This document shows positions 16,332 through 24,939 of a stretch of 64,000 nucleotides of DNA, in pieces. Position 1 is the first letter of the stretch. Each line of letters starts with the position of its first letter. Origin of the DNA: Brevibacillus reuszeri (GTDB taxonomy: Bacteria; Bacillota; Bacilli; Brevibacillales; Brevibacillaceae); NCBI RefSeq assembly GCF_001187725.1, contig NZ_LGIQ01000009.1, positions 1,921,493-1,985,492 of the forward strand, written 5' to 3'. The position numbers and the translations under genes were made by a program. The notes beneath the pieces were generated by a model. The model ran no database searches. It saw nothing but the letters and a program-made list of their open reading frames with translations, and was not told where the DNA came from.

Positions 16332-17287
16332 TGCGAAAAGCGGCAACCGCCTACGAGCTGCCGGGTGCGAGCCAAGTGAAAGCAGAAGTGCGCAAGGTGC
16401 CTCTGGCTTGGCTAGAACTCGCATCGCGCCTCCGCCCATATCTGTACCTGGCACCCGCCATGATTTGTTTCATTCTGTTCTTTTTTTACCCGATTGGGTC
16501 CATTATCTATTTGAGCTTTCAGGACTGGTCGCTGATCAATCTGGAAGAAATGGAGTGGGTAGGCCTTCAAAACTACAGCGATCTGATTGTGGACACAGAT
16601 TTCCGCCAGGTGCTGGGGAACACAGCGATATTTACCGTTGCGACTGTTGGACTCGGCTTGACGATCTCCTTTTTGCTCGCGTTGTGGCTGAATCGCAAGG
16701 CGAGAGTGTACGGCATTATTCAGGCGACAGTATTCAGCCCGCATATCATCTCGCTTGTTTCCGTCTCTATGCTGTGGATGTGGCTCATGGACCCGCAATT
16801 TGGTCTTCTGAACGCCGTTCTGGAAGCTGTTGGGCTTCCCGGTTATACCTGGCTGACCGACCCGAAAAGCTCGCTATTGTCACTCATCATCGTCAGCATT
16901 TGGAAAGGTGTCGGGTACAATACGTTGATTTTCATTGCAGGGCTGCAAAGCATTCCCGGTGATATATACGAAGCGGCGGCACTTGATCGCTCACCGTGGT
17001 GGCGGACGCTGACTCGCATCACTGTACCGATGCTGTCTCCGACGATATTTTTTCTGCTCATTATCAATACGATCTCATCGTTTCAGGCCTTTGACACCAT
17101 TGCCATCATGACACAGGGTGGACCGATTAACAGTACGAACATGCTCGTCTTTTACATTTACCAGCAAGGGATGGATTTCTATAACGGCGGGCTCGCCTCT
17201 GCTGCCTCCGTCATCCTATTGATTCTGGTAGGCATTCTGACGGCTGTGCATTTCCTGGTGATGTCCAAACGTGTTCACTATCGTTGA
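16331..17287 (+). CDS. ugpA: Glycerophosphate/phosphodiester ABC permease, UgpA type
   Basis: A 318-residue MalF-type permease. After a 30-residue cytoplasmic leader there are six hydrophobic segments; the EAA loop reads 'IPGDIYEAAALDRSPWWRTL' and contacts the ATPase. 'VGLQNYSDLI' and 'NTAIFTVATVGLGLTISF' are typical of UgpA. The gene overlaps ugpC by one base; ugpE follows after 28 bases. Confidence 0.92.
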   Translation: MRKAATAYELPGASQVKAEVRKVPLAWLELASRLRPYLYLAPAMICFILFFFYPIGSIIYLSFQDWSLINLEEMEWVGLQNYSDLIVDTDFRQVLGNTAIFTVATVGLGLTISFLLALWLNRKARVYGIIQATVFSPHIISLVSVSMLWMWLMDPQFGLLNAVLEAVGLPGYTWLTDPKSSLLSLIIVSIWKGVGYNTLIFIAGLQSIPGDIYEAAALDRSPWWRTLTRITVPMLSPTIFFLLIINTISSFQAFDTIAIMTQGGPINSTNMLVFYIYQQGMDFYNGGLASAASVILLILVGILTAVHFLVMSKRVHYR

Positions 17288-17315
17288 TGACGAGAAGAGA
17301 GAAAGGAGGAGCAGC

Positions 17316-18143
17316 ATGAAACGAGTGAGTGAAGTTTCACTCAAAACAGTAGAGTGGATCGGGCTTTTGGTAGTGGCCATCCTGTTTGTATTTCCGTTTT
17401 TGTGGATGGCATCGACAGCCTTCAAAACAATGTCAGAGGTCAGGCAGTTTCCCCCGACTCTGTTGCCTGAGACGTGGGAGTGGAGCAATTTTGCCCATGC
17501 ATGGGAGTCAGGTCCGTTCCTTACCTACACGTGGAACAGCATATTGGTTGCGGTCGGTATTTTGCTGCTGCAATTTTTGACCGCGGTGCCAGCTGCCTAC
17601 GCCTTTGCGCGCTACAAGTTTCCCGGGCGGAATCTGTTGTTCGGACTGGTTCTGATCGTGCTCATGATTCCCGGACAAGTGATCTTTTTGCCCATCTATG
17701 TTCAATTGAGCGGTTGGGGACTGGTGAATACGCTATGGTCGCTCATCCTGCCTTACGCGGCCAGTGCCTTTGGAATTTTCTTGCTTCGTCAGGCGTTCAT
17801 GCAGGTACCTGACGAAGTTATCGAAGCGGCGCGCCTGGACAATGCCTCGGAGTGGAAAATCATGTGGACTATCATGGTGCCGATGGCAAAGCCGGTGCTG
17901 GTTACATTCGGATTATTCAGCTTTATCTATCACTGGAACGATTACTTCTGGCCGCTTATCATGACTAACAGCGACGAAGTGCGAACATTGCCTATCGGGA
18001 TCTCCAGCCTGCATATGTCAGACGGGGGAACCTTGTGGAACGTCATGATGGCGGGGAACATGATCCTGATTCTGCCGATTCTCGTGATTTTCTTTGTAGC
18101 CCAGCGCCATATCATCAAAGCGTTTGTCTACCAATCCAAATAA
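17316..18143 (+). CDS. ugpE: Glycerophosphate/phosphodiester ABC permease, UgpE type
   Basis: A 275-residue MalG-type permease with six membrane segments and the EAA loop 'VPDEVIEAARLDNASEWKIM'. 'FLWMASTAFKTMSEV' near the N-terminus and 'FIYHWNDYFWPLIMT' near the C-terminus are family hallmarks. ATG 17316 follows AAAGGAGGAG; the in-frame start further upstream lies inside ugpA and lacks a ribosome site. Confidence 0.93.
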   Translation: MKRVSEVSLKTVEWIGLLVVAILFVFPFLWMASTAFKTMSEVRQFPPTLLPETWEWSNFAHAWESGPFLTYTWNSILVAVGILLLQFLTAVPAAYAFARYKFPGRNLLFGLVLIVLMIPGQVIFLPIYVQLSGWGLVNTLWSLILPYAASAFGIFLLRQAFMQVPDEVIEAARLDNASEWKIMWTIMVPMAKPVLVTFGLFSFIYHWNDYFWPLIMTNSDEVRTLPIGISSLHMSDGGTLWNVMMAGNMILILPILVIFFVAQRHIIKAFVYQSK

Positions 18144-18171
18144 ACCATACCTTGTGGGAGGAAACCAAATC

Positions 18172-19506
18172 ATGAAATCTATGAAAAAGACAGGAACCAT
18201 TCTATGTGCGCTCGCTCTCAGCTTGTCAGGAGTGCTTGCAGGCTGCGGATCGACAGGGAAAGAACAATCGGCTAGTACAGGCACTGGCAGCACGTCTCAA
18301 CCGGCGGCGACAACTGCCAGCAGCGGTCCCGTTGAGATTGACTTCTGGTATGCACTCGGCGGCGTTCGCGGCAAAACAATCGAAGATATGGTCAAAAAGT
18401 TCAATGACACTCATAAGGATATTATCGTAAAGCCTGCTTATCAGGGAGCTTATCAGGAAAACCACTCCAAAGTCTTGGCATCCGTCGCAGCAGGAAACAA
18501 TCCGGATGTAACGATGGTGGAGATCGCCTCCATCGCGGCATTCGCTGATGCGAAGGTACTGGAAGACCTGACTCCTTATTCGCAAGGTGATGAAAAGAAA
18601 TATATTCCCGGCCTGATGAAAAACTCTTACTGGAAAGACAAGTTGTACGCAGTGCCTTTTAACCGCTCTACTCCGCTTCTGTACATCAACCGCGACATGC
18701 TGAAGGAAGCTGGTCTTGATCCAAACGGACCGAAATCATGGGATGAGCTGGTCAGCTTTTCGCAAAAGCTGAGCAAAAAAGAAGGGGATAAAATTACCCG
18801 GTACGGATTCTCCACGCCTGTTGATATCTGGTTCTACGAAGCGCTTGTATTCCAAGGCGGCGGCAGCATCCTGAGCGAGGATGGCAAAGAGCTGACGATC
18901 AACAACGAAGCGGGTAAGGCTCCACTGGAACTGTGGTCCAAAATGGTGAAGGAAGGCATTATGAAAAACCCTCCAGGCGAAAACTACAATGCATGGGATG
19001 TAGCAGAACAAGACTTCCTGAACCAAAAGGTAGGCATGATTTTCACCTCCACAGGTTCCTTGACGGAATTGAAGAAAAATGCCAAATTTGACATGGGCGC
19101 AGCTTTCCTGCCAGCAAACAAAACCTTTGGTACGCCAACAGGCGGAGCCAATCTCGTGATGCTTGCCAAGTCCTCTGATGCAGAGAAAAAAGCGGCGTGG
19201 GAATTCATGAAATGGATGACCGATACAGAGCAAACCGTTCCTTGGTCTATCGCTTCCGGTTACATGCCTGTGACGACAGCAGCAGTAGACTCAGCTGAAA
19301 TGAAAGCCTTCTATGAAAAAGAACCAAACTTCAAAGTAGCAGTTGAGCAGTTGCAATACGGCTATCCTCGTCCAATGGCTCCTGGCTACAAAGAGCTTCA
19401 GGATGTCATTCAAAAAGAACTGCAACGTGCGATGCTCGGTCAAGCTAGCGTAGATGAGGCGTTGCAAACAGCTACGGACAAAGGCAGCAAGCTACTGAAA
19501 AAATAA
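18172..19506 (+). CDS. ugpB: Extracellular solute-binding lipoprotein, UgpB type
   Basis: A 444-residue lipoprotein: signal peptide with lipobox LAGC (Cys about residue 24), Ser/Thr-rich linker, then a family-1 solute-binding fold beginning 'VEIDFWYALGGVRGKTIEDM'. 'PFNRSTPLLYINRDMLKEAGLD' and 'MIFTSTGSLTELKK' match UgpB-type proteins that bind glycerol-3-phosphate or glycerophosphodiesters. ATG 18172 follows GGGAGG. The gene order C-A-E-B-phosphodiesterase supports glycerophosphodiester uptake over sugar uptake. Confidence 0.92.
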   Translation: MKSMKKTGTILCALALSLSGVLAGCGSTGKEQSASTGTGSTSQPAATTASSGPVEIDFWYALGGVRGKTIEDMVKKFNDTHKDIIVKPAYQGAYQENHSKVLASVAAGNNPDVTMVEIASIAAFADAKVLEDLTPYSQGDEKKYIPGLMKNSYWKDKLYAVPFNRSTPLLYINRDMLKEAGLDPNGPKSWDELVSFSQKLSKKEGDKITRYGFSTPVDIWFYEALVFQGGGSILSEDGKELTINNEAGKAPLELWSKMVKEGIMKNPPGENYNAWDVAEQDFLNQKVGMIFTSTGSLTELKKNAKFDMGAAFLPANKTFGTPTGGANLVMLAKSSDAEKKAAWEFMKWMTDTEQTVPWSIASGYMPVTTAAVDSAEMKAFYEKEPNFKVAVEQLQYGYPRPMAPGYKELQDVIQKELQRAMLGQASVDEALQTATDKGSKLLKK

Positions 19507-19537
19507 GCGTATCGTAAGCAAGAGGAGAGATGGCCAG

Positions 19538-20257
19538 ATGAATATTTGTATGGCACACCGCGGTTGGTCAGGAAAAGCACCGGAAAACACACTCGCAGCG
19601 ATTCGACTTGCACTATCTGAGCCAGGTATTTCTGCGATGGAGATTGATGTACAGCTTTCACGTGACGGTGTTCCTGTGCTGATTCATGACTTTACACTGG
19701 AGCGCACAACGACTGGCAGCGGGCTGGTTATGAATCACACGCTGGAGGAGCTGCGTGCGCTGGATGCCGGGAGCTGGTTTGGAGAGGAATTTTCAGATGA
19801 GCGGATTCCCACTCTGGAAGAAGCGTTGCTTGCGGTAAAAGGTCGCCTCACCTTAAACATCGAATTGAAGGCTACGAGTGACATGTATCCCGGAATTGCT
19901 GAAAAGGTGCTGGAGCTTTTAGAAAAGCACGACATGAAACAAGAGGTGTACATTACCTCGTTTGATCACGATTTGATTCGTCAGGTGAGACAGCTGGATC
20001 AAGAGGTTGTCACCGGATTGATTGTACTCGGCCGTCCTGTCTTGATGCTGGAACAGATGGAAGAAGCGGGGGCTACGATTCTCTCCATGGGTTATCCGTA
20101 TTTGACTCGTGAGCTGGCTCTTGCGGCGATGGACAAAGGATACAAGGTTGTTGCTTGGACGCTGGATGACCCACGTGATATACGCACTGTGATGTCATGG
20201 CATGCAGACATGCAGATTTGCACCAATCATCCAGACCGGATGCTTGCATTGATCTAA
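19538..20257 (+). CDS. Glycerophosphodiester phosphodiesterase, cytoplasmic
   Basis: A 239-residue GDPD without signal peptide, so it acts inside the cell like UgpQ. The catalytic HRG motif is 'AHRGWSGKAPENTLAAI' near residue 5, with metal ligands in 'MEIDVQLSRDGVPVLIHDFTL' (E-x-D and HD). 'NIELKA' and 'AWTLDDPRDIRTVM' complete the barrel. It hydrolyses imported glycerophosphodiesters to glycerol-3-phosphate, which would in turn activate GlpP, closing a positive feedback loop. AGAGGAGAG precedes the ATG. Confidence 0.94.
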   Translation: MNICMAHRGWSGKAPENTLAAIRLALSEPGISAMEIDVQLSRDGVPVLIHDFTLERTTTGSGLVMNHTLEELRALDAGSWFGEEFSDERIPTLEEALLAVKGRLTLNIELKATSDMYPGIAEKVLELLEKHDMKQEVYITSFDHDLIRQVRQLDQEVVTGLIVLGRPVLMLEQMEEAGATILSMGYPYLTRELALAAMDKGYKVVAWTLDDPRDIRTVMSWHADMQICTNHPDRMLALI

Positions 20258-20268
20258 AGAATGAGGAA

Positions 20269-20305
20269 GGAAAAGCCGTCGGGAAGAGCAACCCGGCGGC
20301 TTTCC
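20269..20305. terminator. Bidirectional terminator
   Basis: GGAAAAGCCGTCGGG pairs with CCCGGCGGCTTTCC between the convergent phosphodiesterase and chemoreceptor genes. Confidence 0.75.
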
Positions 20306-20323
20306 CATTTTCCATTGCTTTGT

Positions 20324-22312
20324 TTACAGCTTAAACCTGCTTACATGTGATTGCAGTTCTTCGGCGATTCTCGCCAGGTTGCCTGCGGAGGAAGTGACCT
20401 CTTCCATTGCGGCGAGCTGCTCTTCAGTGGCGGCTGACACGTTTTGTGTGCCATCAGCCGAGTTTTCCGCTACTTCCTCGATCATGCTGACTAATTCTAC
20501 GACCTGCTCCGTACCAACCGACATTTGGACGGAGTACGTTTTTACCTCTTGAATCTGGCTGGCTACCTGTGAAACGGCATCCTGAATTTGCTCGAACGAT
20601 TTGCCAGCGTTGTTTACTACCTCCAGGCCCAAGGCGACTTCTTTTGTGCCTTTTTCCATGGATAGAACCGCTTGATTTGATTCGAGCTGAATGGCACTGA
20701 TGAGCGTTTCAATTTGCTGGGCAGATTGTGCAGATTGCTCAGCTAGCTTACGAACTTCATCTGCAACAACGGCAAACCCGCGTCCTTGCTCCCCAGCCCT
20801 TGCTGCCTCGATCGCAGCGTTTAGAGCCAACAGATTCGTTTGTTCAGCAATCGCCGTGATGACTTGGACAATTTGACCGATTTCTTGCGAGCTGTTCCCC
20901 AAGCGCTTCACGATTTCCGCAATATTGGTAACCGTATCATCGATGGAGCGCATTTGACTGACGACGACCTGGAGTGCCTGATTGCCTTCGATGGCAATCT
21001 GTGATGCTTCAACGGCAGAATCAGCAGCGTACTGGGCATTCGTTGATACCTGCTTGGCACCACCGGACACTTCTTGCATGGCCGCTACGCTATTTTCTAC
21101 GCTCTTCACTTGTTTTTCGGCACCATAAGCCACTTCCTGAATGGTTGTGGCGATTTGCTCCGTAGCCTTGCTCGTATGATCTGCATTTACAGACAGCTGT
21201 TCAGCAGAGGAGGCGAGGTCCGAAGCTGTAGCATTTACTTGTTGAATGATCGTTCGGAGATTTTCGACCATCGTGTTGACTGATTGAGAGAGTGCGCCAA
21301 CTTCATCCTTGGTCCGGATTTGCAGCGGCTGAACAGTCAATTCTCCTTCTGATATGCGGTTAGCAACCTGAGCCACTTCTACAATCGGACGTGTGATTTG
21401 CTGTGCGATGATGTAAGCGATAGCGCTCACAGCGACAACGACTGCGAGTACGATGACCATTGCCAGCGTGTTGACTCCTGAAACCGCTTCGGTGATGGAG
21501 GCGATCGGGATGTGCAAATACAAGCCAAAGTTTGTAGCTGGAATCGGGGAGTAGGTTACCACGTATTCCATTCCCGCATCCGTGTAATGATAGGAAGCCT
21601 TCTCTGCTTTTTCTGCTGCCAAAATATCGGTTAAACCTTGAGGCAAAGCGGATTCTGCAAGCGGCTTTCCAATCAGCTCCTGATTGGGGTGGTACTGGAT
21701 TTGATTTTTGTTATCGACAAGAATCGGGTATCCGCCATCACCCACACTCAGGTTTTGCAAAAAGGTAGACGTAAATTGATCGACGTTGACGAGGCCAGTT
21801 AATACACCAAGCTTTTCTTTATTTGGCCCTGTGACGGGCGAGGCGACGATGATCGAGCGATTCCCTGTCGTTTTGGCGATCAAAACATCGGAGAAGCTGG
21901 ATTTGTCCTGCATGCCGTCTTTGAAAAATTGACGCTCACTAAGATCGATTCCGATGCTGTTGGGAAAGGTGTCGGATGTTACTTTTCCATCTTTGGATAT
22001 AAAGGTATTTCCGTCATACAGCTTCATATCCTCGGTGAATTTGCGAAGGAAGGTGTTTTTCGCTTCCGCCTCATCGGAGCCGATGTCTGAAGTGCGTGCA
22101 AGGATTTGGATCTCTGTCATGCGTCGGTCCAGGTATTGATTCATGGCGATGGCTGTACTGGAGGTCAGATCAACATAGGAGTTTTTTTGTTTATCAATTA
22201 AGATCGTCGAAAAGCTGCTGCTGATAAACAATGTCGTGCCGACGAGTGGAATGATGGATACCAGGAGAAACCAAAAGATCATTTTTCGTTTGAGTTTGCT
22301 GAACAAAAACAT
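20324..22312 (-). CDS. Methyl-accepting chemotaxis protein (dCache-HAMP-MCP)
   Basis: A 662-residue chemoreceptor with the standard layout: first membrane helix at residues 11-33, a double-Cache ligand domain to about 275 (contains 'RSIIVASPVTGPNKEKLGVL' and 'YPILVDNKNQIQYHPNQELI'), second membrane helix about 280-302, HAMP ('RITRPIVEVAQVANRISEGE'-like), and an MCP domain with tip 'NLLALNAAIEAARAGEQGRG'. Such Cache domains often bind amino acids or organic acids. It lies 98 bases downstream of the GGT-type gene, which may share its c-di-GMP-controlled transcript if the weak hairpin between them is leaky. Confidence 0.94.
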   Translation of the reverse strand: MFLFSKLKRKMIFWFLLVSIIPLVGTTLFISSSFSTILIDKQKNSYVDLTSSTAIAMNQYLDRRMTEIQILARTSDIGSDEAEAKNTFLRKFTEDMKLYDGNTFISKDGKVTSDTFPNSIGIDLSERQFFKDGMQDKSSFSDVLIAKTTGNRSIIVASPVTGPNKEKLGVLTGLVNVDQFTSTFLQNLSVGDGGYPILVDNKNQIQYHPNQELIGKPLAESALPQGLTDILAAEKAEKASYHYTDAGMEYVVTYSPIPATNFGLYLHIPIASITEAVSGVNTLAMVIVLAVVVAVSAIAYIIAQQITRPIVEVAQVANRISEGELTVQPLQIRTKDEVGALSQSVNTMVENLRTIIQQVNATASDLASSAEQLSVNADHTSKATEQIATTIQEVAYGAEKQVKSVENSVAAMQEVSGGAKQVSTNAQYAADSAVEASQIAIEGNQALQVVVSQMRSIDDTVTNIAEIVKRLGNSSQEIGQIVQVITAIAEQTNLLALNAAIEAARAGEQGRGFAVVADEVRKLAEQSAQSAQQIETLISAIQLESNQAVLSMEKGTKEVALGLEVVNNAGKSFEQIQDAVSQVASQIQEVKTYSVQMSVGTEQVVELVSMIEEVAENSADGTQNVSAATEEQLAAMEEVTSSAGNLARIAEELQSHVSRFKL

Positions 22313-22375
22313 CGGTTTTTCCCCTCTTCTATCCCTGGTTGGTATGTGATTCTCGGAATGAAATATACAAAGGTA

Positions 22376-22401
22376 GACTGCTGAGGCCAGCTCAGCAGTC
22401 T
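22376..22401 (-). terminator. Weak hairpin between GGT-type gene and chemoreceptor
   Basis: GACTGCTGAG pairs with CTCAGCAGTC; on the minus strand only CTACCTTTG follows, so termination should be partial. Confidence 0.4.
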
Positions 22402-22410
22402 TACTACCAA

Positions 22411-24129
22411 TTAATAGCCCATGGCTGCGCCTTCACCGCGTGGGTCGGCACCACCAAATTTGACGTTGGTTTGTGGGTCAATCAGAATAGCACCGGATTG
22501 TCCCATTGCGTCGGTGTAAGCTGCCTCCAATTTTTCGACCGGATGACCGCGTTTCACGAGCTCGTCGAGAACTTCTTGGGGAATACGGCTTTCTACTTTC
22601 AGATTGTTGGAGGAAGATCCCCAGTTGCGTCCATGAAGCCATCTAGGTGCTTCAATCGCGTCTTGTACGCTAAAGCCAAAGTCGATGATACGAGTAACGA
22701 GGGCTGCTTGTGTTTGCGGCTGGCCTTCTCCACCTTGTGTTCCGTAGAGGAGATAAGGCTTGTCTCCTTTAAACAGCATAGCAGGGTTGATCGTATGGAA
22801 TGTGCGCTTGCCTGGCTCCAGATGGTTGATGTGATTCTTGTCCAAAGAGAAATAGCTGCCGCGGTTTTGCAGAAGAACACCTGTATCTTTTGCTACAATA
22901 CCGGAGCCCCAGTCAAAATAATGGCTTTGAATGATCGAGACGGCATTGCCATCCTTGTCTACAATACCAAACCACGTTGTATCCCCTTTTGGATCGAGCG
23001 GTTCAACGGTTTTGGCAGCTTGCTTCATATCAATACGTGCAGCCATGTCTTTTCCATGCTGCTTGGACAACAGATCGTTAACAGGAATATCTACAAATGC
23101 AGGGTCAGTCAACCATTTGTCACGGTCAGCAAAGGCTTGCTTGGTCGCTTCAACGATGGTGTGGTAGTAATCAGGTGTTCCTTCACCCATGCTCTTTAGG
23201 TCAAAATTGTTCAATACGTTCAAGATAGAGAGCGATGCCATACCCTGGGAGTTTGGCGGCACATTGTACGCCTTGTAACCACGGTAGTCGACAGTAATCG
23301 GATCTGCCCAAGTGGAGGTGTGCTTCTCAAAGTCTTTCAGCGTGAGCAGACCACCATTTTTCTGCATATCTGCCACGATCTTTTGAGCAACTTCTCCTTT
23401 ATAGAATCCGTCAGCCCCTTTTTTCGCGATGATTTGCAAGGTTTTGGCCAGATCCTTTTGCTTGAGAAGCTCGCCTGGTTGGTACGAATCACCGTTTGGC
23501 TTCAGGAAGATTTTGCGGAATTCATCAAAACGTTGAAGATTTTTCAAATTATTGTCCGTTGGATCAGTAGCTTGCTTGGTCCAGTACACTTGGTTTGGAG
23601 AAACAGGATATCCGTTCTCTGCGTAGCCGATGGCCGGCTCAAGCAGCCTGCTCCAAGAGAGCTTGTTGCTGTTCATGCTTTTATGAGCGTAGTTGTAAGC
23701 TTCCCACCAGCCTGAAACTACGCCAGGCACAGTGTTTGCGGATTCGTAGCCACGGGAAGGAATAGTGTCGTAGCCTTTGCCCTTGTAATATTCAATCGTC
23801 GCCTTTTCACCTGCGCGACCGCTACCGTTCAAGGCTTTCAGTTCTTTTGTTTTGGCATTGTAAATGAGCCAAAAATTATCTCCACCGATAGTGGTGTAAT
23901 GAGGATAGACAACAGCCAGCGTAGAAGCGGCAGTAATCGCTGCATCAACTGCGTTTCCGCCATCTTCCAATGTTTTGAGTGCGGCAGCAGTAGCAAGATA
24001 GTGTGGTGTAGTTACCATTGCGTTTGGTGACATGGACGTTGGTCGGTTTGCTGCTTGTACTGGCGAGAGTGTCGAGAGCCCAATTACACCAGTCAAGGCA
24101 ATTGCTGATAGTTTTTTCCAGAATGACAT
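22411..24129 (-). CDS. Secreted gamma-glutamyltransferase-family protein
   Basis: A 572-residue Ntn-hydrolase of the GGT family with a Sec signal peptide (cleavage after PVQA about residue 26). N-terminal landmarks are 'LKTLEDGGNAVDAAITAAST' and 'NGSGRAGEKAT'. The predicted autocleavage nucleophile is Thr384 or Thr385 in GDTTWFGIVD (typical GGTs have T-THxSVVD). Downstream 'GGEGQPQTQAALVTRIIDFG' and 'GADPRGEGAAMGY' are family-typical. The Trp in place of His after the nucleophile suggests a divergent subfamily (GGT-like acylase possible). ATG 24129 follows AGAAGGAGG. Expression is under a c-di-GMP-I riboswitch. Confidence 0.88.
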   Translation of the reverse strand: MSFWKKLSAIALTGVIGLSTLSPVQAANRPTSMSPNAMVTTPHYLATAAALKTLEDGGNAVDAAITAASTLAVVYPHYTTIGGDNFWLIYNAKTKELKALNGSGRAGEKATIEYYKGKGYDTIPSRGYESANTVPGVVSGWWEAYNYAHKSMNSNKLSWSRLLEPAIGYAENGYPVSPNQVYWTKQATDPTDNNLKNLQRFDEFRKIFLKPNGDSYQPGELLKQKDLAKTLQIIAKKGADGFYKGEVAQKIVADMQKNGGLLTLKDFEKHTSTWADPITVDYRGYKAYNVPPNSQGMASLSILNVLNNFDLKSMGEGTPDYYHTIVEATKQAFADRDKWLTDPAFVDIPVNDLLSKQHGKDMAARIDMKQAAKTVEPLDPKGDTTWFGIVDKDGNAVSIIQSHYFDWGSGIVAKDTGVLLQNRGSYFSLDKNHINHLEPGKRTFHTINPAMLFKGDKPYLLYGTQGGEGQPQTQAALVTRIIDFGFSVQDAIEAPRWLHGRNWGSSSNNLKVESRIPQEVLDELVKRGHPVEKLEAAYTDAMGQSGAILIDPQTNVKFGGADPRGEGAAMGY

Positions 24130-24262
24130 TCCGATGAAACCTCCTTCTGATTCGTTACATGGTAATTCCCAAAAAACTCCTCTGCGCTTGTCTAGCCTCA
24201 CCTCCTTTGATTGTTAATGTAATAAAAATACAAATATGGACAAATTTAGACAATTTGAGCGC

Positions 24263-24296
24263 AAAAAAAGACCAATGATATAGGATCATTGGTCTT
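24263..24296 (-). terminator. Terminator of the c-di-GMP leader
   Basis: AAGACCAATGAT pairs with ATCATTGGTCTT; read on the minus strand it is followed by T7. It lies between the aptamer and the GGT-type gene, so it is the expression platform. Confidence 0.85.
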
Positions 24297-24302
24297 GTCC
24301 TA

Positions 24303-24405
24303 CATCAATATTTCGGTAGCTGGCAAGCGTGCCCGCTGATGCGAGGGTAGCCCCTGTAGCTTTGCGTCGCCGGATTTCCCCGGGTTTGCCGATTCGATAT
24401 CAATG
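24303..24405 (-). promoter_or_regulatory. c-di-GMP-I (GEMM) riboswitch
   Basis: Read on the minus strand: P1 CATTGATA pairs with TATTGATG, then GGCAAACC, a GGGGAAATCC hairpin, the hallmark GACGCAAAGC, CTACAGGGGCTACC, and a closing GCCAGCTACCG. These are the conserved GEMM elements (GCAAACC, tetraloop stem, ACGCAAAGC-ACAGGG, tetraloop receptor stem). Class I is favoured over class II by this core. Whether binding raises or lowers expression is not obvious from the platform. Confidence 0.88.
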
Positions 24406-24939
24406 ATTGAATATCAAAATACTGATTCATTTGTTGTGGGAAAAAGTTCCTAAAATTCCTATTAGCAATTAATATAGACTATTTATCCCTTAGGGTAAAT
24501 AGGGAAAAATTTTTTAATGTGGAAAAAATGGAATGATTAGAGCTTTAAAGTCATTCGGAGAGAAAGAGCATATTTTTCAATACGATGATGGGATTAGGGA
24601 CTTGGCTACTCACGCAGCCGGGTAGCTTTTCTATTTCAATCTGTGACGAATAGAAAATGGTTATGACATTCTATCTACCGTGCAGAGGAAGATAGATACA
24701 ATTACCTGTTTTTGTTATTAATACACAGTTCGACACATTTCTCTAATTGTTTCAGATAAACTAAAAAGGGTGAAATTACCAATTACAAATTAATTCCTTT
24801 ATAAAGGAGAAAGGGTGGTGCGATTTAATAGGGGATATATCTCGAAGATATCGTATTAAAATGAGAAAGCTCATGCTCTACATTCCAGAAAACTTGCTTA
24901 GCATTGCAAAGACAAATTCTAAGTTTTGGAGGGAATTTC
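24406..24939. other. AT-rich intergenic region
   Basis: No gene seen. It holds the unassigned promoter of the c-di-GMP leader, an operator-like imperfect palindrome at 24481-24500 (ATTTATCCC / GGGTAAAT halves), and a terminator-like hairpin at 24604-24630 (GCTAC / GTAGC then TTTTC). From here to about 26600 AT content is visibly higher than in flanking genes. Confidence 0.4.
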
